From assembly GCA_017745295.1 (NCBI GenBank), contig JAGHZR010000008.1, positions 62,001-126,000 on the forward strand: a stretch of 64,000 nucleotides of DNA, read 5' to 3'. Below, one piece after another: positions 59,908 to 64,000 of the stretch. Source of the stretch: Novosphingobium sp. GTDB taxonomy: Bacteria; Pseudomonadota; Alphaproteobacteria; Sphingomonadales; Sphingomonadaceae. Numbering within the stretch: position 1 is the stretch's first letter; each line of letters begins with the position of its first letter. The position numbers were made by a program, and so were the translations under genes. Under the pieces are notes generated by a model. The model was not told the origin of the DNA, did not search any database, and was given only the letters and a program-made list of their open reading frames with translations.

Positions 59908-61878
59908 TCACTCCGCCGGATTGTTCTTTTCTACGAAGCGCACGGCCTCAGACAGCATGCGCTTGCGCGTTTCCTCGCGCGACAGCCAGTGGTCTTCGCC
60001 CGCCAGCGTGACGAATTCGTAGGGCTTGCGGGCGTCCTTTAGCGCATCGGCCATGACCTGGCTCTGCTTGTAGCCGACGACCGTATCGTCCTTGCCGTGG
60101 ATCAGCAGCACCGGCGCATCGGCGCGCGCGGCGAAGCGGCGCGGTGACACGTCGTCGTAGGCCTTGGGATCGCCGAGCTGCTCGCGCAGCGCCTTGGTGA
60201 GCATCTTCGAATCGCCGCTTTCGCGGATGTCGGTGGAATACATCAGCCTGAGATCGGCGACGCCCGCCACCGAAACCGCGCAGCGGTAGAGCCCCTGTTG
60301 CAGGGTGACACCGGCCAGCGCCGCATAGCCGCCATAGCTCGCGCCGACGATGCAGGCGCGCTTCGGATCGACGATGCCCTGCTTGGCCAGTTCGGCGAGA
60401 CCGTCCGAAATGTCGGTTTGCATCTTGCGGCCCCACTGGCCGTCCCCGGCATGGCGGAAGGCATCGGTGCGTCCGGTCGAGCCGCGGAAGTTCGGCTGGA
60501 ACACCGCATAGCCGCGCGAGGCGAAAGCCTGCGCCCACCAGTCGAACTCGGCCTTGTCATGCGCGGCGGGGCCGCCGTGGGGCAGCAGGATCACCGGCAG
60601 GTTCTTCGCCTCGCGGCCGGGCGGCAGCGTCAGGATGCCGTCCATATCGAGGCCGTCCTGCGCCTTGTAGCCGACGACAGAGATCGACCCGACCTGGTCC
60701 GGCGGGATATCGGCGCGTTCGTAGCCGATCGGATCGGCACGCTTGGCGCGCACATCGACCAGATACCAGGTGCCGCTGTCCTTGTTGCCGGTGGTGCGCA
60801 CCAGCACTTTCGCAAAGTCCGGCGTCCAGTCGATCAGGTGCGCCTCGCGGCCGGAAAAGGCCTTGAAGATGCGGGTGATGGCGCTTTGATGGGCAGGATC
60901 GTCCATGACCGTCTGCGGCGTCTCGCCCTGCGTGCGATAGCCGACCATGTCGCCGCTGCTGCGATCGACGAAGAGGCGCTCGATGCCGGTGTCGTAGAGG
61001 ATTTCCCGGGCTTCCCCGCCCGCCAGTGGCACTTCGAACCAGCGCGATTCGCCGTCCTCGTCCTCGATCGCGTAGACCGCGGTGGCGCCGCCCTTGCCGA
61101 ACGCGATCAGGCTGACATTGCCGGTCGGATCGACCCCGCGCGCCAGTTCCGCCCCGCGCGGGACATTGATCTTCCAGGTGCCGGTCGCTTCCGAGATGTC
61201 GAGGGTCACCGCAACGTTGCCGCTGCGGTCGACCAGCCAGTCGCGGTAATGGTTTTCCGCTGGGGGCTGGGCGAGGACGCGGGCGCGGTTGGTCTTGAGG
61301 TCCACCGCATAGAGTGTGGAGCGGCCATGGCGCCAGCGCGGCTGGCTGCCTTCGACATCGAGCGCGATGCCGCCGAAATAGCCGACCGTGCGGCCGTCGA
61401 TCGTGCGAATGCCGTAGCGACCGCGCGTGGTCTTGGCGATGGCCTGGTTCTTCGCGAAGACCATGCCCGATTCGCCGCCCGGCTTCAGGGGCAGGATGAT
61501 CGTGCCGTTCATTTCGTACTTGGCGGCGGTGAAGCCGAACAGCGGCACCGTGGCGCTGTTGGTAAGCAGCACGGTGTCGTTGTCCGCCCATTCGATCGCG
61601 CGGACCTTGGTGGTTCCGGACGAGGCATTCAGCACGACTTCGTTGTTCCTGAGCACGATGACGCGCCGCTCGCCGCCCATGTGGGTGACGCTGGCGATCG
61701 AGGTGCCGTCCGGCGAAAGCGCGGCATCCTCGACTTGCGGCAGTTCGCCATAGGCATCGAGCGGCGGCGGCGGCGATAGTGGCGGCGAGGCCGGGCCGGG
61801 CGCGGCCATGGCGGCGGTCACGATGGATTCGGCAATCAGCAAGGCGGCCGGAAGAGCCGACCGAAGTTTCAGGCGCAC
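59908..61878 (-). CDS. S9 family prolyl oligopeptidase-type peptidase
   Basis: ACIVGASYGGYAALAG (GxSxGG); VLLIHGKDDTVVGYKQS; VTLAGEDHWLS. Confidence 0.9.
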   Translation of the reverse strand: MRLKLRSALPAALLIAESIVTAAMAAPGPASPPLSPPPPLDAYGELPQVEDAALSPDGTSIASVTHMGGERRVIVLRNNEVVLNASSGTTKVRAIEWADNDTVLLTNSATVPLFGFTAAKYEMNGTIILPLKPGGESGMVFAKNQAIAKTTRGRYGIRTIDGRTVGYFGGIALDVEGSQPRWRHGRSTLYAVDLKTNRARVLAQPPAENHYRDWLVDRSGNVAVTLDISEATGTWKINVPRGAELARGVDPTGNVSLIAFGKGGATAVYAIEDEDGESRWFEVPLAGGEAREILYDTGIERLFVDRSSGDMVGYRTQGETPQTVMDDPAHQSAITRIFKAFSGREAHLIDWTPDFAKVLVRTTGNKDSGTWYLVDVRAKRADPIGYERADIPPDQVGSISVVGYKAQDGLDMDGILTLPPGREAKNLPVILLPHGGPAAHDKAEFDWWAQAFASRGYAVFQPNFRGSTGRTDAFRHAGDGQWGRKMQTDISDGLAELAKQGIVDPKRACIVGASYGGYAALAGVTLQQGLYRCAVSVAGVADLRLMYSTDIRESGDSKMLTKALREQLGDPKAYDDVSPRRFAARADAPVLLIHGKDDTVVGYKQSQVMADALKDARKPYEFVTLAGEDHWLSREETRKRMLSEAVRFVEKNNPAE

Positions 61879-62067
61879 TGTAGATTTCCCCCGTTTGTTC
61901 CCGACTATTCAAATCGGCGGGGTGCTTTGGCAAGGGCAATCTCCGGCACCGTCGCGGTTAAAATCCTTTTATGCCGACGGTCCGACCACCGATCGTTCAC
62001 GGCATGACGAAATCGCGCAAACGGGGCGTTTCCTTTTTGCGCGCGAATCCCTACATGCCGGGACATC

Positions 62068-62550
62068 ATGGCACGTCCGCAGCACAAGACATTCGACAAG
62101 CACAAGAGCGTCGCGGAAAACCGCAGGGCCCGCTTCGAGTACCACATCGAGGAAACCTTCGAGGCCGGCATCGCGCTGACCGGCACCGAGGTGAAATCGC
62201 TGCGGTTCGGCGAAGGCTCGATCGCGGAGGCCTACGCCGAGGTCAGGAACGGCGAATGCTGGCTGGTGAACTCCAACGTACCGGAATTCAGCCACGGCAA
62301 CCGCTACAACCATGTGCCCAAGCGACCGCGCAAGCTGCTGCTGCATGAGCGGGAAATCTCCCGCCTCCAGGGTTCGGTGGAGCGCAAGGGCATGACCCTG
62401 GTGCCGCTGTCGATCTACTTCAACGGCCGGGGCCGCGCGAAAGTCGAACTGGCGCTGGCCAAGGGCAAGAACGCGGCGGACAAGCGCAGCACCATCAAGG
62501 AACGCGACTGGAAGCGGGAGCAGGGCCGCATCCTGCGCGAGCACAAGTGA
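62068..62550 (+). CDS. smpB: SsrA-binding protein
   Basis: [74 protein letters not shown]. Confidence 0.97.
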   Translation: MARPQHKTFDKHKSVAENRRARFEYHIEETFEAGIALTGTEVKSLRFGEGSIAEAYAEVRNGECWLVNSNVPEFSHGNRYNHVPKRPRKLLLHEREISRLQGSVERKGMTLVPLSIYFNGRGRAKVELALAKGKNAADKRSTIKERDWKREQGRILREHK

Positions 62551-63143
62551 GCGCGCTGCTGCACCGGCTGGGTGCCTGGCTGCACGGCCAGATGCCCACC
62601 CATGCGCAGCTTGAGGCGAATCGCTTCACGGCGCCCTTCACGCGCCGCCCGGAACTGTTCCGCTTCACCCGCCGCTCGGTGCCGCGCGGCGTGGCGGTGG
62701 GCATGTTCATCGGCATCTTCGCGCTGATTCCCGGCGTCCAGATCGTCGGCGCGGCGCTCATGTGCGTGCCGTTTCGCGGCAATATCCCGCTCGCCGCCGC
62801 GATCACCTTCATTTCCAATCCGGTGACGACGCTGCTCATCATCCTGCCGCTGGCGGTCGCGATCGGCAACAGCTTCGGCTACCACGCCGACATCGCCACG
62901 GTGGAGGCCATGGTGCGTGAAGGCGCGGGGCTTGCGCAGTGGCGAAACTGGCTGCTGTCGGACACCGCGCCCGCCGTCGTCATCGGCCTGTTCATCCAGT
63001 CGGTCGTCGCCGCTTTCGTCAGCTATTTCCTGACGATCTGGTTCTGGCGCTACTGGATCGGGCGCAAGCACCGCGCCCGCCGCCACCGCGCGGCGGCGGC
63101 TGCAGTGGCGGCGAAACCCGCCGATACGGAAGGAATTGCATGA
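62547..63143 (+). CDS. DUF2062 domain-containing membrane protein
   Basis: [59 protein letters not shown]. Confidence 0.9.
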   Translation: MSALLHRLGAWLHGQMPTHAQLEANRFTAPFTRRPELFRFTRRSVPRGVAVGMFIGIFALIPGVQIVGAALMCVPFRGNIPLAAAITFISNPVTTLLIILPLAVAIGNSFGYHADIATVEAMVREGAGLAQWRNWLLSDTAPAVVIGLFIQSVVAAFVSYFLTIWFWRYWIGRKHRARRHRAAAAAVAAKPADTEGIA

Positions 63144-64000
63144 AGGCAGGCCAGCGGGAGCGGGAAGCGGGCGAGGTCATGGCGGCGGGTAAAATCGGCG
63201 GTCTTTCCGATACCGCCGTCGTCGGCATCGCGCTGGTGCTCAGCGCCGGGCTGGTCTGGCTGGTCAGCGGTGACGGACTGCTCACCGCGATCCTCACCGG
63301 CACGCTGCTGGTCTTCGCGGGTCTCGCCTGGATGGTCGCCAATCGCCGGACCGAGGCCGCCGACGTGGAATTCGCCCAGCCCGACTGGTCCGTCACCGTC
63401 GCCGCGATCGACCGCGCCGACAGTGCCATTGCCGTCACCGACCGCGCCGGGCGTCTCGCCTGCGCCAATGCCGGTTTCGAGCAGTGGTTCGGCACCGCCA
63501 GCCCGCCGCCGCGCCTGCCGGTGGGCGATGCCGCGATGGAACGCCTCACGGAAGCCGTCCGCGCCGCCTGGCGCGACGGCCATGCCCGCACCGAGTTGCG
63601 CACCGAAGGCGATATCCCGGCCGACTGGCGGGTGGAGATCCAACGCTCGGGCCGGGGCGACGACTTTCTCGTCTGGCGCTTCCAGCCGGTCAATTCGGTC
63701 GATCTCGTGGGCGAGATGGTCCGCCAGATCGACGGAAAACTCGGCAAGGGCCTCGCACGGGCCGGCATCTCGGCGGCGGTGGTCGATCCCGACGGCATGA
63801 TCCGCGCCGCCAGCGCCGGTTTCTCCCAGCGCGCCGCCGGCGATGCTCTCGCCGACATGACCGGCCTCGATTTCGTCTCGCTCATCAGCCAGGAGGAAGG
63901 CGAGCGCATCGGCTGGGCGCGCGACGCCGGGCGCGGCGGGCCGCTCGTACTCTATCACGTCCCGATTGCCGATCCCGATGCGCCGGGCGAACCCGATCCC
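63140..64000 (+). CDS. cckA: CckA-like hybrid sensor kinase, N-terminal part (two TM segments plus PAS-like region), truncated by window end
   Basis: [37 protein letters not shown]...; smpB-DUF2062-cckA gene order known from sphingomonads; no kinase domain visible in the window. Confidence 0.6.
   Translation, partial: MKAGQREREAGEVMAAGKIGGLSDTAVVGIALVLSAGLVWLVSGDGLLTAILTGTLLVFAGLAWMVANRRTEAADVEFAQPDWSVTVAAIDRADSAIAVTDRAGRLACANAGFEQWFGTASPPPRLPVGDAAMERLTEAVRAAWRDGHARTELRTEGDIPADWRVEIQRSGRGDDFLVWRFQPVNSVDLVGEMVRQIDGKLGKGLARAGISAAVVDPDGMIRAASAGFSQRAAGDALADMTGLDFVSLISQEEGERIGWARDAGRGGPLVLYHVPIADPDAPGEPDP

Overview
The 64 kb window is high-GC chromosomal DNA that looks like an alphaproteobacterium of the Sphingomonadales (Novosphingobium/Sphingomonas type), inferred from protein content and gene order. 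Contents left to right: (1) the end of a dcw cell-division cluster (ftsW'-murG-murC-murB-ddl-ftsQ-ftsA-ftsZ); (2) housekeeping genes (SPOR/TPR protein, YbjN-like, proC, BI-1, tRNA-Ala, obgE, proB, fahA, Fe/Mn SOD); (3) a general-stress-response (GSR) region, about 25-36 kb, with ecfG-nepR, a CHASE/HWE kinase, a PilZ protein, phyR, a second EcfG-like sigma factor, a receiver protein, stress-type proteins and a bacteriophytochrome HWE kinase; (4) a PhoX-like phosphatase and a Rieske oxygenase; (5) a surface-sugar cluster (sulfotransferase, DegT aminotransferase, CapD/FlaA1-like, GT4, formyltransferase, PIG-L deacetylase), then a LuxR-type regulator and a formylglycine-generating-type enzyme; (6) rlmN, an OMP, greB, a GH27 enzyme, a lytic transglycosylase, dapA, an S9 peptidase and smpB-DUF2062-cckA'. 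No CRISPR array, prophage or IS element was seen. The most notable non-coding signals are: a three-copy ~170-190 bp dispersed element with terminal hairpins, each copy filling the gap between convergent genes; several GGAAC-N16/17-(C)GTT (EcfG-type) promoters, including one that is divergent by symmetry between nepR and its putative sensor kinase; a REP-like repeat that supplies the murB start; and a three-copy 29-bp tandem repeat that re-encodes the phoX C-terminus with a stop codon in each copy.
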